DNA of 64,000 nucleotides from a bacterium (GTDB taxonomy: Bacteria; Actinomycetota; Thermoleophilia; Solirubrobacterales; Solirubrobacteraceae), in contig JAJPKQ010000007.1 of NCBI GenBank assembly GCA_021323635.1, positions 1-64,000 of the forward strand, given 5' to 3'. This document shows positions 16,927-26,690 of the stretch, one piece after another. Every line of letters starts with the position of its first letter. Within the stretch, counting starts at the first letter, position 1. Below the pieces are notes generated by a model. The model worked only from the letters and a program-made list of their open reading frames with translations, did not search any database and had not been told where the DNA came from. The position numbers were made by a program, and so were the translations under genes.

Positions 16927-18093
16927 ATGGATCTCTTGGAGTATCAAGGCAAGGAGCTTTTCGCACGCCACGGGCTTGCGGTCAGTCGCGGGATGACCGC
17001 GCGCAGCGTCGAGGATGCGGTCGCGGCGGCGGCCGGCCTTGGCTTTCCGGTGGTCGTGAAGGCCCAGGTGCTGATCGGCGGACGCGGCAAGGCGGGCGGC
17101 GTGAAGCTCGCGGGCAGCGAGGAGGAGCTGCGCGAGCACGCCGGCGCGATCCTCGGCATGTCGATTCGCGGCCATGTCGTGCACACCCTGTGGATCGAGC
17201 GCGCCTCTGAGATCGCAAGCGAGCTCTACGCCTCGGTGCTGCTCGACCGCTCCGCGAAGGCGCCGCTTGTGATGTTCTCAAGCGAAGGGGGCATCGAGAT
17301 CGAGCAGGTCGCGCGCGAGCACCCCGACAAGCTGGCGCGCGAGCACGTCGACTACCTCGGCGGCCTGCAGCGAGAGCAGGCGCTGGAGATCGCCGCGGCG
17401 GGCGGCGCGCCGGAGGATCTGCGCGAGGCGATCGCCGATGCGCTCTGCTGCCTCTACGAGGTCTTCTGCCAGGAGGAGGCGACGCTCACCGAGATCAACC
17501 CGCTGATCATCACGCCAGAGCGCGAGGTTCGCGCCCTTGATGCAAAGGTGACGCTCGATGACAACGCGCTCTTCCGCCATCCCGAGAACCAGGGCTACTC
17601 GGACCTCGAGAGCCTCGACCCGCTCGAGCGCCGCGCGCGCGAGGAGGGGGTTCAGTACGTCGGCCTCGATGGCGACATCGGCATCCTCGGCAACGGCGCG
17701 GGGCTGGTGATGTCGACGCTCGACGTCGTCGCGCAGGCGGGCGGCCGCCCGGCCAACTTCCTCGATGCGGGCGGCGGCGCCGATGCGGCAAAGATCGAGC
17801 AGGCCGCGAGCCTGATCCTCTCGAACCCTGCCGTCAAGGCGGTCCTGTTCAACATCTTCGGTGGCATCACCCGCTGCGACGAGGTGGCCAAGGGGCTGAT
17901 CGCCGCCTTCGAAAGCCTCAAGCCGACGCTGCCCTTTGTGGTGCGGCTGGACGGCACCAACGCTGAGCAGGGTCGCGAGCTGCTCGCTGAGGCGCAGCTG
18001 CCCGGCGTGCACAGCGCGCAGACGATGGATGAGGCCGCAGCGCTCGTGGTTGAGCTGGCGAGGAGCGCCGAGAATGTCGGGAGCGCGCGCTGA
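16927..18093 (+). CDS. sucC: Succinyl-CoA ligase (ADP-forming), beta subunit
   Basis: TCA-cycle substrate-level phosphorylation with SucD. The 388-residue protein starts MDLLEYQGKELFARHGL and has the ATP-grasp fold (VVVKAQVLIGGRGKAGGVKLA). The conserved LTEINPL segment and NIFGGITRCDEVA in the CoA-ligase domain are both present. The stop overlaps the sucD start (TGATG). Confidence 0.95.
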   Translation: MDLLEYQGKELFARHGLAVSRGMTARSVEDAVAAAAGLGFPVVVKAQVLIGGRGKAGGVKLAGSEEELREHAGAILGMSIRGHVVHTLWIERASEIASELYASVLLDRSAKAPLVMFSSEGGIEIEQVAREHPDKLAREHVDYLGGLQREQALEIAAAGGAPEDLREAIADALCCLYEVFCQEEATLTEINPLIITPEREVRALDAKVTLDDNALFRHPENQGYSDLESLDPLERRAREEGVQYVGLDGDIGILGNGAGLVMSTLDVVAQAGGRPANFLDAGGGADAAKIEQAASLILSNPAVKAVLFNIFGGITRCDEVAKGLIAAFESLKPTLPFVVRLDGTNAEQGRELLAEAQLPGVHSAQTMDEAAALVVELARSAENVGSAR

Positions 18094-18983
18094 TGGCGAT
18101 CCTCGTTGAGCGCTCCACGCGCCTGTGCGTAGCGGGCATCACCGGGCGCGAGGGCTCCTTCCACACGCGCGCAAACCGCGACTATGGGACCAACGTCGTC
18201 TCCGGCGTAACCCCCGGCAAGGGCGGGCAGAGCATGGAGGGCATCCCGGTCTTCGATCGCTTCGCCGATGCGGTCGCGCAGACGCAGCCGAACACGGCGA
18301 TGATCTTCGTGCCGCCGCGCTTCGCCGCCGACTCGATCCTCGAGGCGGCCGCCGCGGGCATCGAGCTGATCGTCGCGATCACGGAGGGCATCCCTGCCCA
18401 TGACGAGCTGCGCGTCTACAACACCCTGCGTCGCGACCACCCGCAGACGCGGCTGATCGGGCCAAACTGCCCGGGCATCCTCTCGCCCGAGCAGGCAAAT
18501 GTGGGGATCATCCCCGCCGCGGTCTTCGCGCAGGGCTCAGTCGGTGTCGTGTCGCGATCGGGCACGCTCACCTACCAGATCGGCAAGGAGATCGCGCAGG
18601 CCGGCCTGGGCTGCTCGACGATCGTCGGCATCGGCGGCGACCCGGTCCCCGGCTCATCCTTCGTTGAGATCATCGAGCTGTTCGCGGGCGACCCCGAGAC
18701 GGAGCTGATCGTGCTGGCGGGCGAGATCGGAGGCTCGGCGGAGGAGGAGGCCGCGGAGTACATCGCCGAGACGGTCAGCAAGCCCGTGATCGCCTACATC
18801 GCCGGCTTCACGGCTCCGGAAGGCAAGACGATGGGCCACGCCGGCGCGATCGTCTCCGGCTCCGCAGGCACCGCGCAGGCGAAGGCGCAGGCGCTCGAGG
18901 CCCACGGCGTGCCCGTCGCCCGCACCCCCTCGCAGGTGGCGACGCTCGCCGTCGAGGCGCTCGCGCAGCGCACCAGCAGCTGA
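18093..18983 (+). CDS. sucD: Succinyl-CoA ligase, alpha subunit
   Basis: Partner of SucC. The 296-residue protein has the CoA-binding Rossmann region ([18 protein letters not shown]) and the phosphohistidine loop GHAGAIVSG with His249. It is translationally coupled to sucC by a one-base overlap. The next gene starts 7 nt downstream, so the aminotransferase may belong to the same transcript. Confidence 0.95.
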   Translation: MAILVERSTRLCVAGITGREGSFHTRANRDYGTNVVSGVTPGKGGQSMEGIPVFDRFADAVAQTQPNTAMIFVPPRFAADSILEAAAAGIELIVAITEGIPAHDELRVYNTLRRDHPQTRLIGPNCPGILSPEQANVGIIPAAVFAQGSVGVVSRSGTLTYQIGKEIAQAGLGCSTIVGIGGDPVPGSSFVEIIELFAGDPETELIVLAGEIGGSAEEEAAEYIAETVSKPVIAYIAGFTAPEGKTMGHAGAIVSGSAGTAQAKAQALEAHGVPVARTPSQVATLAVEALAQRTSS

Positions 18984-18990
18984 GGCTCAG

Positions 18991-20073
18991 ATGAGCGGCG
19001 AGATCTCCTTCGCACGCGGCGCTCCCTCGCTTGACATCATCGACGTCGAGGGGCTGCAGCGGGCCGCGGCGCAGGCGCTCGCCGAGGACCCGGGCGGCGC
19101 GACCGCCTACGGCACCGCCGTCGGATACCTGCCGCTTCGAAGCTGGATCGCCGAGCGCCACAACGTCGCACCTGAGCAGGTGATCGTGACCAATGGATCG
19201 ATGCAGGCTGACGCCCTGCTCTTCGAGCGGCTGGTGGGCGAGGCGTCCGAGGTGATCGTGGAGCGCCCGACCTACGACCGCACGCTGCTTGCGCTCAGCC
19301 AGCGCGGCGCGCGCCTGCAAGCGATCGACCTCGCAGCGGACGGGCTGGAGATCGGAGCCCTGGAGCAGCTGCTCGCGGGCGGCGCGCGCCCGGCGCTGGC
19401 ACATGTGATCCCAAACTTCCAGAACCCGGCCGGGTGCACGCTCTCGCGCGAGAAGCGCGAAGCCCTGCTTGCGCTTGCCGAGCGCCACGACTTCATGGTC
19501 TTCGAGGACGACCCCTACGCGGCGCTCAGCTTCAGCGGCGAGGTGCCCCCGACGATGCTCTCGATGGCGCCGGAGCGCGTCACCTATGCCTCCTCCTTCT
19601 CCAAGACCGTCTGCCCGGGCGTGCGCGTCGGCTACCTGGTGGGCAGCGAGGAGCTGATCGGCGAGATCACGCGCCTTGCGACGGGCACCTACATCTCGCC
19701 CAACATGCTCGCGCAGGCAATCGTCTACCGCTTCTGCGCCGGCGGGGCGCTCGAGCGCTCGATCGAGCGGGTTCGCGCCGCGCTCGCCGAGCGTGCCAAA
19801 GCGCTCTCAGAGGCGCTCTGCGAGGCGCTGCCGGAGCTTGACTTCAACCGCCCGGAGGGGGGCTACTTCCTGTGGGCGCGGCTGCCGGAGGGCCTCGACG
19901 TCGAGGATCTGCACCGCGCGGCGATCGAGCGCGGGGTCATCTTCGTGAAGGGCACCGACTTCATGCTCGAGGGCGGCGAGCGCCACCTGCGCCTCGCCTA
20001 CTCGGGCGTCGGCATCGAGCAGATCCGCGCGGGCGTCGGACGTCTGGCCGAGGCCTGGCGCTCGCTGCGCTAG
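18991..20073 (+). CDS. PLP-dependent class I/II aminotransferase (2-aminoadipate transaminase-like)
   Basis: A 360-residue fold-type I aminotransferase. Recognisable motifs are NFQNPAGCTLS (substrate/PLP region), FEDDPYAALSF (the PLP-pyridine Asp and a Tyr) and SFSKTVCPGVRVGY with the Schiff-base Lys. These are characteristic of the LysN/ARO8 and MocR-aminotransferase subgroup, often annotated as 2-aminoadipate or aromatic aminotransferases. No N-terminal GntR domain is fused. It follows sucD by 7 nt. Substrate is uncertain. Confidence 0.85.
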   Translation: MSGEISFARGAPSLDIIDVEGLQRAAAQALAEDPGGATAYGTAVGYLPLRSWIAERHNVAPEQVIVTNGSMQADALLFERLVGEASEVIVERPTYDRTLLALSQRGARLQAIDLAADGLEIGALEQLLAGGARPALAHVIPNFQNPAGCTLSREKREALLALAERHDFMVFEDDPYAALSFSGEVPPTMLSMAPERVTYASSFSKTVCPGVRVGYLVGSEELIGEITRLATGTYISPNMLAQAIVYRFCAGGALERSIERVRAALAERAKALSEALCEALPELDFNRPEGGYFLWARLPEGLDVEDLHRAAIERGVIFVKGTDFMLEGGERHLRLAYSGVGIEQIRAGVGRLAEAWRSLR

Positions 20074-20103
20074 CGCGCTCGGTTCGCTGCGCGCTCGCAG
20101 GCC

Positions 20104-20820
20104 TCAGCGCCCGTAGCGGCGCTCGCCGAGCATCAGGTACTCCGGCAGGGCGGTGCGCGGCGGCGGCGAGGGATCGGCGACGACGGAGACCGTTTCGGCG
20201 ACGCTCGTGGTGACCGTGCAGAGCTTGCCCTTGCTTGTCTCGATCACGACCTCGTGGTCGTCCTTGGAGCGCAGCACCCCGGAGAGGCCGGGGTAGAGGC
20301 CCGCGGCCTTGAGGTAGCGCAGCAGGTCCTGCGCCTCGTTCTCAAAGCGCAGGATGCGCACCTCCGCGCCCACCTCCACGTCGGCCAGCGGCACGCCCGG
20401 CTCGCGCTCGCCCAGGCGGATCGGATGCCCGTGCGGGCAGTTCTTGGCCTCGCCGACCTTCGCCCGGATGCGCTCTTCAAGCATCGGGGACATGCCGTGC
20501 TCGAGGCTCTCGGCCTGCTCGTGGACCTCGTCCCAGGGCACCTCGAGCACATCGGTGAGGAAGCGCTCGATCAGGCGATGGCGGGAGACGATCGTCTCCG
20601 CCTGCTTGGCGCCGGCGCGCGTGAAGGAGATCAGCTTGTCCTGTCCGCGCGTGATGTAGCCGTCGCGTTCCAGCCGGCCGACCATTTCATGGACGGTCGG
20701 CGCGGAGAGCTGCATCGCGCGCGCGACGTTTGCGGCGGTCATCGCGAGCCCCGCCTCCTTCAGCCAGAAGAGGATCTGCAGGTACTCCTCCTCGGCGAGC
20801 GTGAAGTGATCGGCTGGCAT
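20104..20820 (-). CDS. DtxR/IdeR/MntR-family metal-dependent transcriptional regulator
   Basis: A 238-residue regulator with an N-terminal winged helix (AEEEYLQILFWL, then QLSAPTVHEMVGRLERDGYI). The metal-binding dimerisation domain follows, with LIERFLTDVL, the His/Glu-rich VHEQAESLEHGMS, and CPHGHPI. A C-terminal SH3/FeoA-like domain closes the protein. It represses iron or manganese genes when the metal is bound; which metal cannot be decided. The TANNNT hexamer TAGCAT lies 9 nt upstream of the ATG (20830-20835). No metal transporter is adjacent, although an iron-handling MbfA-like gene lies at 39267. Confidence 0.92.
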   Translation of the reverse strand: MPADHFTLAEEEYLQILFWLKEAGLAMTAANVARAMQLSAPTVHEMVGRLERDGYITRGQDKLISFTRAGAKQAETIVSRHRLIERFLTDVLEVPWDEVHEQAESLEHGMSPMLEERIRAKVGEAKNCPHGHPIRLGEREPGVPLADVEVGAEVRILRFENEAQDLLRYLKAAGLYPGLSGVLRSKDDHEVVIETSKGKLCTVTTSVAETVSVVADPSPPPRTALPEYLMLGERRYGR

Positions 20821-20902
20821 TCTGCACTGATGCTAGAGGAGACCGCACAGCGCGTGCGCGCGGCTGAGAGCCGCAGCCTGCGCAGGCTGGCAGAATCGGC
20901 CG

Positions 20903-21331
20903 ATGGCCCCAAGGGTCGTGATCTGCGCTGCGGCAAGCTTCAGCGAGACGCTTGCCGCGAGCGCCTGCGCGCGTGCGTTGGCAGCCGGCATCGCAGCGGC
21001 TGCCCCGGAGCTTGACGTGCAGCCGCACGCGCTGGAGGAGCCGGGCGAGGAGCCAGGCGCGATCCTGTGCGAGCCGGCGGCCATCCGCGCCCTCGTGCTG
21101 GCGGCGCCCGGGCTGGGCGGCCGGCCGCAGCCCACCGAGCCGGCCTTTCTGCTGGCGAGCACCGCCCGCCAGGGGGGCATACCTGCCTATGGCGTCAGCG
21201 CGCTGCGCGAGCCGGACCGCTTCTACGCGCGCATGCTCGATCTGCAGTTGATCATCCCTGCCGCAACCCGACCGGCGCTCACACGCGCCGGTCGGAGATT
21301 GGGGAGGATCCTGATCGAGCAGTTCCGCTAG
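20903..21331 (+). CDS. Glycerate-kinase-like short protein
   Basis: A 142-residue protein. The opening (PRVVICAAASFSETLAASACARALAAGI) recalls the first strand and helix of glycerate-2-kinases, and the region PAFLLASTARQGGIPAYGVSAL recalls their late Rossmann-like block. At about one third of normal glycerate kinase length it lacks the central catalytic part, so it would not be an active kinase. It may be a shortened paralogue with another role or a decaying gene. It lies divergent from dtxR and 30 nt before gpsA. Confidence 0.4.
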   Translation: MAPRVVICAAASFSETLAASACARALAAGIAAAAPELDVQPHALEEPGEEPGAILCEPAAIRALVLAAPGLGGRPQPTEPAFLLASTARQGGIPAYGVSALREPDRFYARMLDLQLIIPAATRPALTRAGRRLGRILIEQFR

Positions 21332-21361
21332 GCGTGCGGGGTGAGCTACGCTCGCGACCCC

Positions 21362-22498
21362 ATGAGCGATTCCGACCCACAGCCTCCCGGCGCCCACCGC
21401 GCGCTGGGGCGCCCGATGCTCGGATCCAGGCGCGTCACGATCATCGGCGCAGGCTCCTTCGGCACCGCGCTGGCGGTCGTCTTTGCGCGGGCGGGGATCC
21501 GCGCCAGCCTGCAGGCGCACACGGCCGAGCAGGCGCACGAGCTGCGCAGCGCTGGCGAGAACCGGCGCTACCTCCCCGGGATCGACCTGCCCGGAGCGCT
21601 GCGCATCGAGGCGCTCGGCGACTCGCTGGGGCGATCGGAGCTCATCTTCCTGGCGGTGCCGGCGCGTGCCTTTCAGGGGCTTGTCGAGAGCCTGGCCGCG
21701 ACTGACCTGCGCCCCGATGCGGCGCTGATCTCGCTGACCAAAGGCCTCACGAGCGCAGCCGGCGCGCCGCCGACGACGCTCCTCGCGGATCGCTTCGGCG
21801 CTGATCGGGTCGCCTGCATCGGTGGCCCCGCGCATGCGCAGGAGATGGTGCGTGCCGGCGCAGCGCTTGTCGCTGCAGCGCGCAGAGAGCAGCTGGCGGG
21901 CTCGATCGCGCAGCTCTTGGGGCGCGCAGGGCTGGTCTGCGAGATCTCAGACGACCCGCTCGGCGTGGAGCTTGCGGGCGCCGCCAAGAACGCGGCCGCG
22001 CTTGCCGCAGGGGCGACGCAGTCGCAGGGGCCGAATGCCGCAGGCGCGGCCGCAGGGCACATCTTCGGCGAGGTCTACCGCTACGCCGCGCGCCTCGGCG
22101 CCCGCCCGGAGTCCTTCATCGGCCTGGCCGGCACCGGCGATCTGGTCGCGACCGCGCTTGCGGCGCAGAGCCGCAATCGCCGTGCGGGCGAGCTGCTTGC
22201 GCAAGGGGTCTCGGCCGGCGAAATACCGGGGCGCATCGGGCAGGCGGTGGAGGCGCTGGAGTCGGTCGGCCTGCTGGCGAGCGCGATCGAGTCCGCGGGC
22301 GTCCAGGCGCCGGTGCTGAGCGCGCTGGGCCGGCTGATCGGCGGCGAGCTGCCGCTGCAGGAGTGGGTCGCGCTGGTGCGCGCCACGGTGCCGCCGCCGG
22401 CGCGCTTCGGCGCACGCCGCGCCCGCCGCCGGCGCGCCTCCGGTGGGCTGGGCGCGCTGCTGGCGCGCATCTGGCAGGCGCTGCTTCGCAGGGGATGA
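21362..22498 (+). CDS. gpsA: Glycerol-3-phosphate dehydrogenase [NAD(P)+]
   Basis: Makes sn-glycerol 3-phosphate from dihydroxyacetone phosphate for phospholipid synthesis. The 378-residue protein has VTIIGAGSFGTALAVVF (NAD(P) binding), LTKGL, and GVELAGAAKNAAALAAG with the catalytic Lys. The C-terminal GLAGTGDLVATALAAQSRN signature is present. The C-terminal ~40 residues are an unusual Arg/Pro-rich extension. ATG 21362 is favoured because TACGCT (21347-21352) lies 9 nt upstream; GTG 21341 would place the start inside the promoter. The stop overlaps the helicase start (ATGA). Confidence 0.93.
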   Translation: MSDSDPQPPGAHRALGRPMLGSRRVTIIGAGSFGTALAVVFARAGIRASLQAHTAEQAHELRSAGENRRYLPGIDLPGALRIEALGDSLGRSELIFLAVPARAFQGLVESLAATDLRPDAALISLTKGLTSAAGAPPTTLLADRFGADRVACIGGPAHAQEMVRAGAALVAAARREQLAGSIAQLLGRAGLVCEISDDPLGVELAGAAKNAAALAAGATQSQGPNAAGAAAGHIFGEVYRYAARLGARPESFIGLAGTGDLVATALAAQSRNRRAGELLAQGVSAGEIPGRIGQAVEALESVGLLASAIESAGVQAPVLSALGRLIGGELPLQEWVALVRATVPPPARFGARRARRRRASGGLGALLARIWQALLRRG

Positions 22499-24906
22499 GC
22501 GAGCGCCTGCGCAGCTCCCGGCGGCAGCGCACGCCCGATCGCTTTGCGGCGCTTCTGCGCCGCGGGGAGGAGACGGGGCGGATACGGGCTCGTCGGCGCG
22601 AGCGCGCGCGGCGCTCTCGCACGGTGGCGCTCCCGGATGGGCTGCACGCGCTGCTGGCCACCGCGCTGGCCGAGGCCGGGATCGAGCGCCTCTACAGCCA
22701 CCAACGCGACGCCCTGCTGGCGGCGCTTGATCAGGATGTGATCATCACCACGGGCACAGCCTCAGGCAAGTCGCTTGCCTTCAACCTGCCGACGCTGCAG
22801 ATGCTCTGCGCCGACCTGAGCGCGCGCGCGCTCTACATCTATCCGACGAAGGCGCTGGCGCAGGACCAGCTGGAGGGTCTGCGACGCCTGGACTTAGGCC
22901 GCCGCCTGCGACCTGCGATCTACAACAGCGACACCCCGCGGGAGGCGCGGGCGGAGATTCGCCGCAATGCCAACCTGATCCTGACGACGCCGGACATGCT
23001 GCACGTTGGCATTCTCCCCAACCACAATCTCTGGCGCGAGCTCTTTGCAAACCTGGCGTGCGTCGTGATCGACGAGGCGCACGTCTACCGCGGCGTCTTC
23101 GGATCGCACGTCGGCAACGTGCTGCGCCGCCTGCGGCGGATCGCCTGGGCATACGGCACCACGCCACGAATGCTGCTTGCCTCCGCGACGATCGCAAACC
23201 CCAGCGAGCTTGCAACGACGCTGCTGGGCAGCGAGGAGGTGGCTGTGATCGACGGCGACGGGGCGCCCAGGGGCGGACGCGAGATCGCGCTCTGGAATCC
23301 CGCCGTCAGAGAGCTTCCCGACGAGCAGTGGGCCGGTGGAGCGGCGCTTGGCGAGGACGGCGCAGAGAACCGCCGCGCCGTGCTCTCGGAGTCCGCTGAG
23401 CTTGCCGCCGAGCTCCTGCGCGGCGGGGCGCGTCTGATCTGCTTCCTGGGGTCGCGACGGCGCGCGGAGCTGCTGACGGGAATGATCCGCTCAGCGCTGC
23501 AGCGCGCCGGCGCGGGCGAGCTTGCGGCAACGGTCGCCGCCTACCGCGCCGGCTACACCCCCGCCCAGCGCCGAGCGCTCGAGCAGCGCCTGCGCGCAGG
23601 CGAGCTGCGCGCTGTCACAACGACCAACGCGCTCGAGCTTGGCATCGACATCGGAGCGCTCGATGCGGCCATTGTCGTGACCTTTCCGGGCTCGGTGGCC
23701 TCGCTGCGCCAGATGTGGGGGCGGGCTGGACGCAGCGGTGTCGGCCTGGCGCTGCTTGTGGCCGGCGAAGATGCGCTCGACCAGTACTTCTGCAGCCATC
23801 CGGAGTCGCTGCTCGGTCGCCCCGTCGAGGCTGCGATCCTCGACCCGGCGAACGTTCGCATCCGCTCAGAGCATCTGCTCTGCGCGGCGGCAGAGCTCCC
23901 CCTGAGCCAGGGCGACAGTGCCTTCTTCGGACCCGCGCTGCACGAGCAGGCCGAGCGGCTGGTCGCCGAGGGGCTGCTGGTCAGGCGCCCACAGCTGCGC
24001 GCGCACTCGCCCGGCAGCATCAGCTACGTGCTGCGGCGTCCCCATGAGCGGCCCGCGCAAAGGCTCTCGTTGCGCTCCGCAAGCGCCTCGTCGGTGCAGA
24101 TCGTCGACCTGCGCACAGGCGAGCTGCTTGGCACCAGCGAGAAGGAGCGCGCGCTGGCGACGCTGCACGACGGCGCCGCCTACCTGCACATGGGCGAGCC
24201 CTACGTCGTCCGCGAGCTGGACTTAGACGGCGCCCGCGCCTATGTCGAGCCGTTCTCCGGCGACTGGTACTCCCAGCCGCGGCGCGAGATCGAGACCGCG
24301 ATCGAGCGCACGCTGGCGCAGCGGCAGCTGCCCGGGCTGCGCCTCTGCTTCGGCGAGCTCGAGGTGCGCGAACGGGTCGTCGGCTATCGCCGCCGACGGA
24401 CGCGCGACCACGCTCACCTGGGCTTCAGCGCGCTCGAGCTGCCGGCGATCTCCTACCGCACGCAGGGCCTGTGGCTCACCGTGATGGGTGAGATCTTCAC
24501 GCTCGACGCTGCCCACCCCACAGCGGTGATCGCGCCGGAGGGGGACGTGCTGGCGGCGCTGCACGCGCTCGAGCACGCACAGATCGCGATCATGCCGCTG
24601 CTTGCGCTCTGCGACCGTCGCGACATCGGCGGGCTCTCCACCAACGCCCACCCGCAGACCGGCGGTGCGACGATCTTCCTCTACGACGGCCACCCCGGTG
24701 GCGTGGGGCTGACGAAGGCCGCCTTCGAGCGCTTCGAGGAGCTCTGCGAGCGCACAGCACAGCTGCTTGAGGGCTGCTCGTGCGCCGACGGCTGCCCCTC
24801 CTGCGTGCAGTCGCCGCAGTGCGGGAACCTCAACGAAGCGCTCTCCAAGCGCGGCGCGCTCGCGCTGCTGCGCGCGCTTGAGCTGACCGGCACTGGATCG
24901 AGCTGA
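22495..24906 (+). CDS. DEAD/DEAH-box helicase with C-terminal DUF1998 (YprA/MrfA-like)
   Basis: An 803-residue SF2 helicase. Motif I is TGTASGKS (Lys92), motif II is DEAH (193-196), and motif VI is MWGRAGRSG. The second half ends in the DUF1998 module with a compact cysteine cluster, CADGCPSC then CGN, probably a metal or Fe-S site. This matches the YprA/MrfA group linked in Bacillus to excision of mitomycin-type DNA damage. The first ~40 residues are very Arg-rich. ATG 22495 overlaps the gpsA stop, so the two are coupled. Convergent with the sulfatase gene. Confidence 0.9.
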   Translation: MSERLRSSRRQRTPDRFAALLRRGEETGRIRARRRERARRSRTVALPDGLHALLATALAEAGIERLYSHQRDALLAALDQDVIITTGTASGKSLAFNLPTLQMLCADLSARALYIYPTKALAQDQLEGLRRLDLGRRLRPAIYNSDTPREARAEIRRNANLILTTPDMLHVGILPNHNLWRELFANLACVVIDEAHVYRGVFGSHVGNVLRRLRRIAWAYGTTPRMLLASATIANPSELATTLLGSEEVAVIDGDGAPRGGREIALWNPAVRELPDEQWAGGAALGEDGAENRRAVLSESAELAAELLRGGARLICFLGSRRRAELLTGMIRSALQRAGAGELAATVAAYRAGYTPAQRRALEQRLRAGELRAVTTTNALELGIDIGALDAAIVVTFPGSVASLRQMWGRAGRSGVGLALLVAGEDALDQYFCSHPESLLGRPVEAAILDPANVRIRSEHLLCAAAELPLSQGDSAFFGPALHEQAERLVAEGLLVRRPQLRAHSPGSISYVLRRPHERPAQRLSLRSASASSVQIVDLRTGELLGTSEKERALATLHDGAAYLHMGEPYVVRELDLDGARAYVEPFSGDWYSQPRREIETAIERTLAQRQLPGLRLCFGELEVRERVVGYRRRRTRDHAHLGFSALELPAISYRTQGLWLTVMGEIFTLDAAHPTAVIAPEGDVLAALHALEHAQIAIMPLLALCDRRDIGGLSTNAHPQTGGATIFLYDGHPGGVGLTKAAFERFEELCERTAQLLEGCSCADGCPSCVQSPQCGNLNEALSKRGALALLRALELTGTGSS

Positions 24907-24925
24907 GCGCCACCGCCCGGCACGC

Positions 24926-26680
24926 TCACTGCGCGCCGAGCTTGTCCGCCACCCTCGGTCGGCCCTCGCGCCGCTCGATCTTGCGCCGCAGCACGGTCGC
25001 TTCAACGGCGGCCTGCCGTGCTTTGTCGTAGTAGTTGGCGTAGCCGGCCTGCTGGGCGCTCTGCAGGTAGGAGGGCAGGGACTCGCGCAGCTCATTGCGA
25101 ATCGCCGCTTCAAGCTGCTCACGCAGCATCGGCTCCAGGTCGCTGGCGCCGGCAACATTCTCGATCTCCAGCCGGCCGCCCAGCGTGCGGTAGTCGTAGA
25201 GCTCGCTTTCCTGGCCGGAGGCCTCGATGCGGTCGGTGTGCGGCGCCCAGTTGGAATAGAGCGCGTACTTGGCATGCGGCGTGCGGATCGCGGTGACGTG
25301 CAGCGGCGCCTCTGCGGCGTAGAGCTCGATCGCAAACTCCGTCACGATCTCGTCGGTGCTGTGGAGGATGTAGGGACGCCCGGGAGCTGTCGGGTCGCCG
25401 AGCATCGCCGCCAGGTCGTGGCGAGAGGCGATGTGCGCGTAGCGCGGCTCCTGCCGCCAGGCGCCAGAGCCCGTGGCGATGCTCAGCAGCATCGGCGCAA
25501 AGTCGGCGCTTGAGGTGAGCCCGGTGCGCGGCTGCGCGGGCGCAGCGGCGAGGAGGCCGCGCATGTCCTTGACGATAAGCGGCACGCGCAGCGCCTCGTC
25601 GTAGGCGGCGGCGCCCTTGCCGCGCATGCCGTGCGAGGCGCCGTACTCGCCGTGGTCGGAGGTGAAGACGATCACCGTGTTGGCCGCGATCTGCGGCCGG
25701 GAGAGCAGCGTGTCAAGCACCGCTCCGATCTGCTGGTCGACGCGGCGGCACAGCTTCAGGTAGAGGTCCATGAACGGGAGCCAGGCGCGGGCCATGCGCG
25801 GGCCGGAGTAGGGGACGCGCCCGAATGAGACCTGCGAGGTTCCCTGGAAGGAGAGCTGCAGGCGCGGCTTGCGCTGCGCTTCGAGCGACGCCGGCGTCTC
25901 GAAGTTCGGCGGCAGCGCGCTGACGATCCGCGGCGCGCTGCGCTCCGCAGGGACCTGGTCGCTCCAGCGATACCACCACTCGATGTCGTGGGGGTTGACG
26001 AAGGAGACCGTCGTGCACCAGGGGCGCCGCTGGGGGGCTCTGGCGTACCAGCGGCGGAACTGCTCAGCGATCTGGGGGTCCACCCGCCAGCCCTGGCCGG
26101 GGCTGCCGTCCGGCGAGGGGTAGGTGCCGCCGGAGAAGCCGTAGGGCTCAAGCGCCCCGCGGTCGGCCTCAGTCCAGAGGTTGTCGCCCTGGGTGAGATG
26201 CCATTTGCCGTAATACCAGGTCTCATAGCCCTGATCGCGGAGCATCGAGCCCCAGGTCTGGAAGCGCGGGGAGAGCGTGCTGCCGCTGGTGATCAGGCAG
26301 CCGGTCTGCTGGCTGTATAGCCCGGTGAGCAGCACCGAGCGCGCGGGGGTGCAGTCGTTGGCGGCGGTGTAATGGCTGGAGAAGTAGACGCCCCCGCGGC
26401 GCAGCCGCGCGAGATTCGGCATCAGGCCGGCTGCGGCGGCCTCGTTCTGGAACCACTGCGGCGCGCGCAGCTGATCGACGATCACGACGAGGATGTTCGG
26501 CGGCCGCTGCGGCGGCGGCGGTATCGAGATCCTCTTTGGCGCGCTCCGCTTGACGCGCTCGCTCTCGCCGGCGAGCAGGCCGCCGGCAATGCCGCCGCCG
26601 GCGGCGATCGCACCGCCCGCGATCAGGCCGCGCTTGATCAGCGTGCGGCGCGTGACGCGCTTCTCTTTGCCGCCGCCCAT
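24926..26680 (-). CDS. Tat-exported sulfatase
   Basis: Hydrolyses sulfate esters outside the cytoplasmic membrane. The N-terminus is a Tat signal (TRRTLIKRGLIAGG, then a long Gly/Ala hydrophobic core). The alkaline-phosphatase-fold sulfatase domain begins at PNILVVIVDQL. The sulfatase signature CTPAR (Cys110) supplies the formylglycine precursor, with the metal-site FTSDHGE in the second half. At 584 residues it is a typical single-domain sulfatase with a C-terminal subdomain. No formylglycine-generating enzyme is visible in the window. It starts 10 nt after the fumC stop on the same strand; substrate unknown. Confidence 0.9.
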   Translation of the reverse strand: MGGGKEKRVTRRTLIKRGLIAGGAIAAGGGIAGGLLAGESERVKRSAPKRISIPPPPQRPPNILVVIVDQLRAPQWFQNEAAAAGLMPNLARLRRGGVYFSSHYTAANDCTPARSVLLTGLYSQQTGCLITSGSTLSPRFQTWGSMLRDQGYETWYYGKWHLTQGDNLWTEADRGALEPYGFSGGTYPSPDGSPGQGWRVDPQIAEQFRRWYARAPQRRPWCTTVSFVNPHDIEWWYRWSDQVPAERSAPRIVSALPPNFETPASLEAQRKPRLQLSFQGTSQVSFGRVPYSGPRMARAWLPFMDLYLKLCRRVDQQIGAVLDTLLSRPQIAANTVIVFTSDHGEYGASHGMRGKGAAAYDEALRVPLIVKDMRGLLAAAPAQPRTGLTSSADFAPMLLSIATGSGAWRQEPRYAHIASRHDLAAMLGDPTAPGRPYILHSTDEIVTEFAIELYAAEAPLHVTAIRTPHAKYALYSNWAPHTDRIEASGQESELYDYRTLGGRLEIENVAGASDLEPMLREQLEAAIRNELRESLPSYLQSAQQAGYANYYDKARQAAVEATVLRRKIERREGRPRVADKLGAQ

Positions 26681-26690
26681 GGCGGAGGGC

